DNA of 64,000 bases from Gemmatimonadota bacterium. GTDB taxonomy: Bacteria; Gemmatimonadota; Gemmatimonadetes; Gemmatimonadales; Gemmatimonadaceae. Below, piece after piece: positions 9,554 to 18,848 of the stretch (the first letter of the stretch is position 1; each line of letters starts with the position of its first letter). The notes under the pieces were generated by a model that was not told the origin of the DNA, did no database searches, and saw only the letters and a program-made list of their open reading frames with translations. The translations under genes were made by a program, and so were the position numbers. The stretch covers positions 26,790 through 90,789 of the forward strand of contig JACQBG010000020.1 of assembly GCA_016194585.1 (NCBI GenBank). Reading direction: 5' to 3'.

Positions 9554-10345
9554 TCACATCTTGATGTGCGACACGCTGGGTGTCTCGACGCGGTAATCCT
9601 TCGGCAGCAGCAGCGACGCGGCGTCGACCGCGCCCGGCGTGATGCGCGTGACCTCGTAACGGAGCCGCTCGCGGTCGCCGTCGCCGCTCTCGTACGTGAC
9701 GTCGGCCTTGAGCAGGCCGCCACGCGCCAGGGCGCGGTTGGTGGCCTGCGAGGCGTCGCTGAACCGCTTGTCGCTCGACGCCATCGCGTACATCGCCGAG
9801 TGCACGATGTCGTACACCGGGTTCCGCATCAGCGGGAGCGTCGGATCGGTCCAGAACGTGGAGCTGGCGCGGCCACGCATCTCCTCCTCGACGATCCCCA
9901 TCGCGCGCATCGTGAGCCGCCACTGCTCCTGGACGCCGCTGCGCTGGGTGCGGCGGCCGGCCACGAGCCCGCCGTCGCCGAGCCGCAGCGTGTCGATCGA
10001 GAACTCGCGCATCGTGAACTGCACCACCGGCGAGGCCGCGCGCAGCCCGGTACCGACGATCGACGCGAACGCGTCGCCGTCATGACGCTCGGCGGTGCGG
10101 CGCTCCGGGTGCACCACGTACAGCGTGCGCCCGCCGTCGGCGAGCAGGAAGTACTCGGGGTCGTCCTTGCGGGAGTCGACGTCCACGCGCGCCCGGTCGC
10201 CGGACACGCGGACGGTGCCGGTCGTGACCTCCCCGCCGCGTCCTTCCTCGAGCCGGAAGTCGTACGTGTACGCCTGCGGCAACTGCGCACGCGCCGCCGG
10301 AGCGGCGAACGCCACGAACACGAGTGCGGCGACGGCGAAACGCAT
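9554..10345 (-). CDS. Secreted hypothetical protein between hslV and hslU
   Basis: A 263-residue protein with a clear signal peptide (MRFAVAALVFVAFAAPAARAQ). ATG 10345 is chosen over longer in-frame options because GGAGGG lies 6 bases upstream. The mature part is predicted beta-rich (YTYDFRLEEGRGGEVTTG, ADGGRTLYVVHPERRTAE) and is reminiscent of periplasmic lipoprotein-carrier or DUF4412-like folds, but I do not recognise a named family. Its stop lies 21 bases from the hslV stop, and its 5' end is divergent from hslU with 88 bases between. Confidence 0.72.
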   Translation of the reverse strand: MRFAVAALVFVAFAAPAARAQLPQAYTYDFRLEEGRGGEVTTGTVRVSGDRARVDVDSRKDDPEYFLLADGGRTLYVVHPERRTAERHDGDAFASIVGTGLRAASPVVQFTMREFSIDTLRLGDGGLVAGRRTQRSGVQEQWRLTMRAMGIVEEEMRGRASSTFWTDPTLPLMRNPVYDIVHSAMYAMASSDKRFSDASQATNRALARGGLLKADVTYESGDGDRERLRYEVTRITPGAVDAASLLLPKDYRVETPSVSHIKM

Positions 10346-10433
10346 CGAGCCCTCCGGCGGGGTGAGGTGCATCCGGGAGTTAGTACGTGCCGGGGGGTCG
10401 TTGGGTTTCCTCGCGGGGCCGCTAGCTTTCGGC

Positions 10434-11876
<1,443 letters not shown>

Positions 11877-11880
11877 ACCC

Positions 11881-11940
11881 TTAAGGGGGAGGGGGAGGGA
11901 AAGGGGGAGGGGGAGGGGAGGGAGGGGACAGGGGACAGGG
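11881..11940 (+). repeat. G-rich polypurine tract
   Basis: About 55 bases made almost only of G and A, in runs of three to five G, between hslU and argF. A G-quadruplex on the plus strand is possible. No hairpin terminator is visible after hslU. A shorter tract of the same kind is at 52620-52647. Confidence 0.6.
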
Positions 11941-11993
11941 CGCTTCTCCCCCGATTCAGCTACATTCCATCGCTCACCTCGCTCCCGTGAGCC

Positions 11994-13007
11994 ATGACCG
12001 ACCGCCCGCAGCGCACGCATCGCGACTTCCTCGCGATCACCGACTTCTCGAAGCCCGAGCTCGACGCGCTCTTCGCGCTGGCCGAGCGGATGCGCACGGG
12101 GCGGTACCGCCGCACGCCGCTCGCGGGGAAGGCGCTGGCGATGATCTTCTTCAAGTCGAGCACGCGCACCCGCGTCTCCTTCGAGGTCGGCGCGTTCCAG
12201 CTCGGCGCGCATCCGCTCATGCTCTCGCCGCGCGACATCCAGCTCTGCCGCGGTGAACCGATCGCCGACACGGCTCGCGTCCTCTCGCGCATGGTCGACG
12301 GCATCATGGTGCGCACGTACGCGCACGCCGAGGTCGAGGAGCTCGCGCTCCATGCCGACGTCCCCGTCATCAACGGGCTCACCAACCTGCACCACCCCTG
12401 CCAGATCCTCGCCGACCTGCTCACGGTCAACCAGCATCTCGGCAGCTATCAGGGGAAGCGCATCGCCTGGATCGGCGACGGCAACAACGTCGCCAACTCC
12501 TGGCTCGACGCGGCCTCGGTGCTCGGCTTCGAGCTCATGCTCGCGTGCCCCGAGGGCTACGACCCGGACGCCGCCTGCCTCGCGCGCGCACGCCGCGCTA
12601 CCAAGGTGACGCTCACGCGCGACCCCGCCGAGGCGATCGCGGGCGCGCACGTCGTGAACACCGACGTCTGGGCGTCGATGGGGCAGGAGGAGGAGCAGCA
12701 GGCGCGCATCGAGGCGTTCCGCGGCTACACCGTGAACGCGGCGATGATGGGGCGCGCGCACCAGCGGGCGATCTTCCTGCACTGCCTCCCCGCGCACCGC
12801 GGCGAGGAAGTCACGACCGACGTGCTCGAAGGTCCGCAGAGCCGCGTGTGGGACGAAGCCGAGAACCGCCTGCATGCGCAGAAAGCGGTGATGGCGGTGC
12901 TGATGGGAGGCGAGACGCTCGCGCAACCGGCTGCCGCGAAGCGCCGGGCGAAGAAGTCGGCGAAGCCATCCTCCGCGACGTCACGATCGACGAAGAAGCG
13001 CCGCTAA
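11994..13007 (+). CDS. argF: Ornithine carbamoyltransferase
   Basis: Transfers carbamoyl phosphate to ornithine in arginine synthesis; 337 residues. The carbamoyl-phosphate loop KSSTRTRVSFE is at residues 54-64. HHPCQILADL follows, and the ornithine-side HCLPAHRGEEV motif is near residue 262. DGNNVANSW supports ornithine over aspartate or N-acetylornithine carbamoylation, though N-acyl-ornithine use cannot be excluded. The last ~25 residues form an odd Lys/Arg/Ser/Ala-rich tail beyond the normal family end. No other arg genes are adjacent. Confidence 0.9.
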   Translation: MTDRPQRTHRDFLAITDFSKPELDALFALAERMRTGRYRRTPLAGKALAMIFFKSSTRTRVSFEVGAFQLGAHPLMLSPRDIQLCRGEPIADTARVLSRMVDGIMVRTYAHAEVEELALHADVPVINGLTNLHHPCQILADLLTVNQHLGSYQGKRIAWIGDGNNVANSWLDAASVLGFELMLACPEGYDPDAACLARARRATKVTLTRDPAEAIAGAHVVNTDVWASMGQEEEQQARIEAFRGYTVNAAMMGRAHQRAIFLHCLPAHRGEEVTTDVLEGPQSRVWDEAENRLHAQKAVMAVLMGGETLAQPAAAKRRAKKSAKPSSATSRSTKKRR

Positions 13008-13041
13008 CCAGTCGCCCCCCCCCCGACGGATCATCCATCTC

Positions 13042-13512
13042 ATGCCACTGCCCAAGTTGGGCAAACCTGCCCCCGACTTCGAGCTCGAGACCGACGCCGG
13101 CGACCGTCTCGCGCTGCGGGACCTCCGCGGCCGCACCGTCGTCCTTTACTTCTATCCGAAGGACGACACCACCGGGTGCACGCAGGAGGCCTGCGAGTTC
13201 CGCGACCTGTTCCCACGCTTCGCGAAGGGGAAGGCGGTCGTCCTCGGCATCTCCCCCGATTCGGCGCGCAAGCACCGTAACTTCAAGAAGAAGTATGACC
13301 TTCCGTTCACCCTGCTCGTCGACGAGGGGCACAAGGTCGCCGAGGCGTGGGGACTCTGGGTCGAGAAGCTGTTCTGGGGCCGGAAGTACTGGGGCGTGGC
13401 GCGCACCACGTTCATCATCGACGGCACGGGCAGGATCGTCCGCATCTTCGAGAAGGTCGATCCGGCCGGACATGCCGCCGAGGTGGAAGCGGTGCTCAAG
13501 GCCATGCGTTAA
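13042..13512 (+). CDS. bcp: Thiol peroxidase, Bcp/PrxQ type
   Basis: A 156-residue peroxiredoxin that reduces hydroperoxides with thioredoxin. The peroxidatic cysteine is C46 in DDTTGCTQEACEF and the resolving cysteine is C51, the atypical 2-Cys spacing of the Bcp/PrxQ group. The thioredoxin fold is complete (VVLYFYPKD, VVLGISPDS). The gene follows argF by 34 bases. Confidence 0.92.
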   Translation: MPLPKLGKPAPDFELETDAGDRLALRDLRGRTVVLYFYPKDDTTGCTQEACEFRDLFPRFAKGKAVVLGISPDSARKHRNFKKKYDLPFTLLVDEGHKVAEAWGLWVEKLFWGRKYWGVARTTFIIDGTGRIVRIFEKVDPAGHAAEVEAVLKAMR

Positions 13513-13632
13513 GCGCTCGTCGTCGCGAGCACCCGTAGCGCGACGGGGAGCGCGGCTCGATAGTTCGTGAAGGCAGGCTCACCGATCTCGCGGAACCGGC
13601 GAACGAGTACTCATCCCCGTGGCACAGCGACG

Positions 13633-16230
13633 ATGACAGTGGCGGCGCCTCCCGTAGTCGACGTCGAGCCGCGCGCCCAGCGGTGGGGCCGCTGGTTCGG
13701 CATCCTCCTCGGCGCGCTCGTGTTCGCCGTCGCGCTGTACGCGCTGCGCGAGCAGTTCGCGACGTACAACGTCCGGCAGATCCGCCACACGATCCGCAAT
13801 CTCGACGCGGCGTTCATCGTGCAGGGCACGCTGTTCGCGGTGGCCGCCTACGCCGTGCTCGTGACGTACGACATCCTCGCGCTCCGGTACATCAAGCACG
13901 ACCTCCCGGCGCCGCGGGTCGCGTTCATCTCCTTCATCGCGTTCTCGTTCTCGAACGCGCTCGGTTTCCCGCTGCTCCTCGGCGGCGGCCTCCGGTACCG
14001 GCTCTACAACGCGGCCGGACTCTCGAGCGCCGACATCGCGATGACGATCGCGTTCAACTCGGTGACGTTCTGGCTGGGTGTGCTGTCGGCGGGCGGCGGC
14101 GCGCTGCTGCTCGCGCCGAGCGGGTCGGCGGACGTGTTCGGCGTACCGCTGCTGGCGATGCGGCTCACCGGCGTGGGGCTGCTGCTCGTCGTCGTCGCGT
14201 ATCAGGTGGCGTGTCTGTATCGCCGCTCGCCGCTGCGCATCCTCGGATGGGAGTTCCTGCCACCGTCGGGACGGATGGCGGCGGCGCAGATCGCGGTCGC
14301 TGCGTTCGACTGGGCGCTCGTCGCCGCCGTGCTCTGGGCGGTGATCCCGCAGCCGCCGCCGACGCTCGCCTTCGGGGTCGTGTTGGGCGCGTTCGTGATC
14401 GCGCAGGTCGCGTCGCTGGTGAGTCACGTGCCCGGCGGCCTCGGCGTGTTCGAGGTGACGTTCATCGCGCTGCTGCACGAGTACGTCGAGCCGACGCGGC
14501 TCCTCAGTGCGGTCATCATCTTCCGCATCATCTATTACCTGCTGCCGCTCGTGCTCGCGCTCGTGCTGCTCGCGGCGAACGAGTTGTCGCGCGGGCGGTC
14601 GCGGCTGGCGCGCGTCGCGCGGCTCGCGACGGGGTGGGTGCCGGTGGCCGCGCCCGCGCTCTTCTCGCTCACGACGTTCATCGGAGGCGCGATCCTCCTC
14701 TTCTCGGGCGCGACGCCGGAGATGCGCTCGCGGCTGCGGTTCATCGGCGACCTCATGCCACTCGCCGTCATCGAGTCGTCGCACTTCGTCGCGAGCCTCA
14801 CCGGCGCGGCGCTGCTCGTGCTCGCGTATGGGCTCGGGCGACGGCTCGATGCGGCCTACTATCTCACGCTGTTCGCGCTGCCCATCGGCATCGTGACGTC
14901 GCTGCTCAAGGGGTGGAACTACGAGGAGGCGGCCGTCCTCACCGTCATCCTGCTCACGCTCATCCCCGCGCGGCGCCATTTCTACCGCCGCGCCCGGCTC
15001 ACGGCGGAGTTCATGTCGTTCCCGTGGCTGCTCATGACGGGCACGGTGCTCGCCTTGAGCGGCTGGCTGGGCTTCTTCGCGTACAAGAACGTCCCGTACT
15101 CGAACGAGCTCTGGTGGCGGTTCGCGCTGCGCGCGGACGCTCCCCGCTTCCTGCGCTCGCTGGTCGGCGTCTCGGTGGGCGTGGCGCTCCTCGCGATGCA
15201 CCGGCTGCTTCGTCCGGTGCGCATCAAGACCGTCGAGCCCGATCCGGCGACGCTCGACCGGGTGGAGTCGATCGTGCGCGCGTCACCCGACACGTTGTCG
15301 TACCTCGCGTTGCTCGGCGACAAGTCGTTGCTGTTCTCGGAGGACGGCACGGCGTTCGTGATGTATGGCGTCGAGGGGCAGAGCTTCGTCGCGATGGGCG
15401 ATCCGGTGGGTCCGCCGCGTCATCGCAAGGACCTCGCGTGGGAGTTCCGCGCGTTGGCCGACCGCAACGGCGCGCACACCGTGTTCTACCAGGTGCGGAT
15501 GCACAATCTGCCGCTCTATCTCGACATGGGGCTGTCGCTGCTCAAACTCGGCGAGGAGGGGCGCGTCCCCCTGCGCGACTTCACCCTCGACGGCGGCGCG
15601 CGACGGCGCCTGCGCCGCACCGTGCGCGTCGCCGAAGCGGAGGGTGGGCGCTTCGAGATCCTGCGGGGTGCCGCCGTCGATGCGATCCTGCCGCAGCTCC
15701 GCACCGTCTCCGACGAGTGGCTGGCGACGCGCGGCACGCGAGAGAAGGGCTTCTCGCTCGGCTACTGGAACGAGCGCTACCTGCGCAGCACGACGATCGC
15801 GGTCGTGCGGCGCGGCGACGAGATCGTCGCGTTCGCCAATCTGTGGGAGGGCGCGGAGCGGGAGGAGGTGACGGTCGACCTCATGCGCTACACGCCACGC
15901 GCCCCCGAAGGCGCGATGGAATACCTCTTCGTGCAGATGATGCTCTGGGGGCGTGACGAGGGCTTCGCGCACTTCAACCTCGGCATGGCGCCCCTCTCCG
16001 GACTCGAGAACCGGCAGCTCGCGCCGATCTGGAACCGCGTCGGCTCGCTGCTCTTCAAGCACACGGAGAACTTCTACAACTTCCAGGGGCTGCGCGCGTT
16101 CAAGCAGAAGTTCGATCCCGTGTGGGAGCCGCGATACCTCGCGTCGCGCAGCGGACTCGCGCTCCCGGGGATCCTCACCAACGTGTCGACGCTCGTGTCG
16201 CGCGGCCTGCGGGGCGCGATCTCGAAGTAG
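13633..16230 (+). CDS. mprF: Lysyl-phosphatidylglycerol synthase/flippase, MprF-like
   Basis: Bifunctional membrane enzyme that transfers an amino acid from aminoacyl-tRNA to phosphatidylglycerol and flips the product. ATG 13633 gives 865 residues; an in-frame GTG at 13567 would add 22 residues of poor quality. The N-terminal half has a dozen or so TM helices, including the flippase-type SHVPGGLGVFEV segment. The C-terminal ~310 residues are the soluble DUF2156 synthase (VMYGVEGQSFVAMGDPVGPP, MAPLSGLENR, ending FKQKFDPVWEPRYLAS). It stops 3 bases from the convergent VirJ-like gene. Amino-acid specificity (Lys, Ala, Arg) cannot be told by eye. Confidence 0.92.
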   Translation: MTVAAPPVVDVEPRAQRWGRWFGILLGALVFAVALYALREQFATYNVRQIRHTIRNLDAAFIVQGTLFAVAAYAVLVTYDILALRYIKHDLPAPRVAFISFIAFSFSNALGFPLLLGGGLRYRLYNAAGLSSADIAMTIAFNSVTFWLGVLSAGGGALLLAPSGSADVFGVPLLAMRLTGVGLLLVVVAYQVACLYRRSPLRILGWEFLPPSGRMAAAQIAVAAFDWALVAAVLWAVIPQPPPTLAFGVVLGAFVIAQVASLVSHVPGGLGVFEVTFIALLHEYVEPTRLLSAVIIFRIIYYLLPLVLALVLLAANELSRGRSRLARVARLATGWVPVAAPALFSLTTFIGGAILLFSGATPEMRSRLRFIGDLMPLAVIESSHFVASLTGAALLVLAYGLGRRLDAAYYLTLFALPIGIVTSLLKGWNYEEAAVLTVILLTLIPARRHFYRRARLTAEFMSFPWLLMTGTVLALSGWLGFFAYKNVPYSNELWWRFALRADAPRFLRSLVGVSVGVALLAMHRLLRPVRIKTVEPDPATLDRVESIVRASPDTLSYLALLGDKSLLFSEDGTAFVMYGVEGQSFVAMGDPVGPPRHRKDLAWEFRALADRNGAHTVFYQVRMHNLPLYLDMGLSLLKLGEEGRVPLRDFTLDGGARRRLRRTVRVAEAEGGRFEILRGAAVDAILPQLRTVSDEWLATRGTREKGFSLGYWNERYLRSTTIAVVRRGDEIVAFANLWEGAEREEVTVDLMRYTPRAPEGAMEYLFVQMMLWGRDEGFAHFNLGMAPLSGLENRQLAPIWNRVGSLLFKHTENFYNFQGLRAFKQKFDPVWEPRYLASRSGLALPGILTNVSTLVSRGLRGAISK

Positions 16231-16233
16231 CCG

Positions 16234-17046
16234 TCAGCGCGCGAGCGTCCACGCGAGTGCCCGCTCGACGAACGGCCCCGCGAGCAGGATGTTCGACATC
16301 GAGTGCCCGCCCCACGGCACCGACCACTTGTCGATGCGGCCCGCACCCGCCTTCAACAGCTCGCCGTCGATGGCGCGGAAGCGGTCGTCGGTGCCGCGCA
16401 CGAGGGCCACGCGCACGCCGGCCGGCAGCGCGGCGATGTTGTCGGCCACCGAGTAGCTCCCGGGTTCCGAGGGCGCCGTGCGATTCGCGATGTCGGAGAG
16501 GGTCGCGCGCAGGTGCCCGCGGCCTCGCGTGCTGATCAGCAGCACGCCGGCGAGGCGCGGCGGCGGCGCATGCACCGCGATCCAGCTCGCGATCTCGGCG
16601 CCGAGCGAGTGACCGCCGAGAACGACCGGCGTGGAGTCGGCGCCGAGTTCGTGCCGCGCGCGCTCGATCATCGCGCGCACGCTGTCGGCGAAGACGCGCG
16701 ACCGCAGCGTGTCGTCATCGGGCAGCCGGCCGAAGTAGACCTTCACGTCGAGGCCCACGACGTCGTAGCCCGCACCGGCGAGCCGTTTCGACAGCTCCTG
16801 ATGCGCACCCCAGAAACCGATGTCGTTGCCGACGAAGAAGACGAACGCCTTCGCCGGGGCCGTCGTATCGGCGGTGGGGTAGAAATACAGAGGGAGCGCG
16901 GCGAGCGACGGGTCGTGCGGCGTGTAGGGCGATGGCTCCGGACGGAAGCAGCCCGCGACGGTGCACAGCATCAGCGCGCCCGCGGCCGCGCGCCCCCAGC
17001 CGCCGCGCCACGTGGCACGAGGTCGGTGGACGAGGTCGCGGCGCAT
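16234..17046 (-). CDS. VirJ/AcvB-like alpha/beta-hydrolase lipoprotein
   Basis: A 270-residue predicted lipoprotein: an N-terminal hydrophobic stretch ends in the lipobox VAGC at about residue 33. The body is an alpha/beta hydrolase with nucleophile GGHSLGAEIASW, an acid in RGTDDRFRAI and a histidine in PWGGHSMSN. The segments FVFFVGNDIGFWG and DVVGLDVKVYF match the layout of the VirJ domain of AcvB/AtvA, periplasmic hydrolases of lysyl-phosphatidylglycerol encoded beside MprF homologues (LpiA) in rhizobia and agrobacteria. Here mprF is directly convergent. Family membership is my inference. The start overlaps the upstream esterase stop (ATGA). Confidence 0.68.
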   Translation of the reverse strand: MRRDLVHRPRATWRGGWGRAAAGALMLCTVAGCFRPEPSPYTPHDPSLAALPLYFYPTADTTAPAKAFVFFVGNDIGFWGAHQELSKRLAGAGYDVVGLDVKVYFGRLPDDDTLRSRVFADSVRAMIERARHELGADSTPVVLGGHSLGAEIASWIAVHAPPPRLAGVLLISTRGRGHLRATLSDIANRTAPSEPGSYSVADNIAALPAGVRVALVRGTDDRFRAIDGELLKAGAGRIDKWSVPWGGHSMSNILLAGPFVERALAWTLAR

Positions 17047-18053
17047 CACTTGTGCGCGTGCCGGGTGAAGAACTGCCACATGAGCACCGACGCCTTGAGT
17101 TCGTTCATCGGCGGTTGGTTCCCTGGATCGACCGCGCCGCTGGGCCATCCGTGCGTGCCGCCCTCGATCGAGTAGAAATCGACCTCCGTCGACGCGCACG
17201 TCGTGAACCGCGTGCGGGTCACGTGCGCCGCCGCCGCGGTGCGCACCCCGCCGGTGCACTTGCCGAGCGCCGTCCAGAACTGCACGGCGGGCGGAAGCGT
17301 GTTCGCCAACGCCGGCACCGCGCCCGGCGGCGGCGTCGCCGCCACTTCGTCGTACGCGACTTCCGGGTCGTCCGTCCCGTGCACGGCGAAGAGCGGCATC
17401 GGGTACTTCGGCCGGCACGCGTCGTCGACGAGACTCCCGCTGATGACGCCGATCGCGGCGACCTTGTCGCTCAGCTGGCAGCCGAGGTGATACGCCATCC
17501 GGCCACCGGCGGAGAATCCCGCGACATACACCTTCTTCGCGTCCACCGGAACGTGCGTCGAGATCGCCTTGATCATCTCGGCGATGAACGCGACGTCGTC
17601 GACGTTGTCGCGGTTGGCGCCGCCGCAACAGATGCCGGCGTTCCAGTCCGACGGATACAGTGCGAAGTCGCCCCCCGTGCCGTTCGGGTAGGCGACGAGG
17701 AAGAGGTTCGCGTCGGCGAGCGAGTCCATCTTCGACATCGCCTCGATCGCGGCGGCGTCGCCCGAACTCCCGTGCAACACGATCACGAGCGGCCACGGCA
17801 CGGGGAGCGACGCACTCGCGAGCCGCTTCGGCGGCACGCGCACCACGTACGTCCGATTGCGCGTCGCGACGGTGATCGCGTGTGAAGCGCTCCCCCTCCT
17901 CCAACTGCCGCTCTCGCCGACGCCGGTGAGACTGTCGAGCGAGCACGACGCGGTGACGACCATCAACAGCACGAGCGTGAGCGCTGCCGCTCGCGCCGAC
18001 GGACGTCGGGCGGCACGCAGCCATGCGCGAGCGGCCGCAAGGCGAGTGCTCAC
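17046..18053 (-). CDS. PHB-depolymerase-family (LpqC-like) secreted esterase
   Basis: A 335-residue CE1/PHB-depolymerase-type alpha/beta hydrolase. The start is GTG 18053, overlapping the upstream stop as GTGA. An N-terminal TM or lipoprotein signal ends at VVTASC (about residue 37; the -3 position is not ideal). VIVLHGSSGDA forms the oxyanion region, GFSAGGRMAYHLGC the nucleophile elbow, AVHGTDD the acid and EGGTHGWP the histidine. Substrate could be polyester, feruloyl or acetyl esters. It is the middle gene of a three-gene operon with stop/start overlaps on both sides. Confidence 0.82.
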   Translation of the reverse strand: MSTRLAAARAWLRAARRPSARAAALTLVLLMVVTASCSLDSLTGVGESGSWRRGSASHAITVATRNRTYVVRVPPKRLASASLPVPWPLVIVLHGSSGDAAAIEAMSKMDSLADANLFLVAYPNGTGGDFALYPSDWNAGICCGGANRDNVDDVAFIAEMIKAISTHVPVDAKKVYVAGFSAGGRMAYHLGCQLSDKVAAIGVISGSLVDDACRPKYPMPLFAVHGTDDPEVAYDEVAATPPPGAVPALANTLPPAVQFWTALGKCTGGVRTAAAAHVTRTRFTTCASTEVDFYSIEGGTHGWPSGAVDPGNQPPMNELKASVLMWQFFTRHAHK

Positions 18054-18817
18054 TTCCGGAGCCCCCCGTGCGTCCCGAACGCCCACGACACGGCGGTGCC
18101 GATCTGCATCGGTCCGCCCTGCAGCACGACGCGCTGCAACCCGAGGTTGATGCTGAGGCGCGACGTGACGCTCCACGCGACGGCGCCGCCGAGCATCGGC
18201 AGCACCGTCCCCTCGGCGGCGTCCGCACTCGTGATCTCTCCATACCCGAATCCGGGAATGAGCGCCAACGTGACGCGCGACTCCAATGGCACGGGGAGCG
18301 ACACCTCGAGCGGCATCACGAGCGACGCCGACACCGCGGTCGGCGTGCCTTCCCCACGATAGCGCGCGAAACCGAGGCTGCCGCGGACCTCGACGCCCGC
18401 CGTGATCGGACGCGGCGACGACGTCGCGAAGTCGCGGCTGTAGGCGGTCGACTGGAGGTCGACGCCGCCCATCGTCCACCCCGAGCACGTCGGGCACTCG
18501 ACGAGTCCATACGCCGCCGTGATTGCGAGCTGGGTGCGCGCGCGCCCGAAATGGTAGGTCCAGGTCACGCCGATGTTGTCGTGCACCGCGTCGTCGGCGT
18601 CGTAGCGCCAGCGTCCGTAACGCAACGACAGTTCTCGCGCGCCGGCAGCCACCTCCCCGGGGTCGTGCGCGACCGGCGTGAGTGCCCCCGCCGGCGACAG
18701 CATCAGCGCGTCCCATGCGCCGAGCTGGCTCGCGCTCTGCGCCGAGGAAGCGCGCGCGCCGAGCCCGAGGAGCAAACAGAGGGCCGCGCCGACGCGGGTT
18801 TTGCCTCGTGCGAACAT
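18050..18817 (-). CDS. Predicted outer-membrane beta-barrel protein
   Basis: A 255-residue protein with a signal peptide (ALCLLLGLGARASSAQ). Its many alternating, aromatic-edged strands (LSLRYGRWRYD, IGVTWTYHFG, VTLALIPGFGYGE, INLGLQRVVLQG) end in a short C-terminal strand, as in small outer-membrane barrels. No family name recognised. First gene of the operon that ends in the VirJ-like lipoprotein, so the three products probably share the cell envelope. Confidence 0.65.
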   Translation of the reverse strand: MFARGKTRVGAALCLLLGLGARASSAQSASQLGAWDALMLSPAGALTPVAHDPGEVAAGARELSLRYGRWRYDADDAVHDNIGVTWTYHFGRARTQLAITAAYGLVECPTCSGWTMGGVDLQSTAYSRDFATSSPRPITAGVEVRGSLGFARYRGEGTPTAVSASLVMPLEVSLPVPLESRVTLALIPGFGYGEITSADAAEGTVLPMLGGAVAWSVTSRLSINLGLQRVVLQGGPMQIGTAVSWAFGTHGGLRK

Positions 18818-18848
18818 GGATCCGGTCTGGTTCAGGGCGTCCGCCGCC

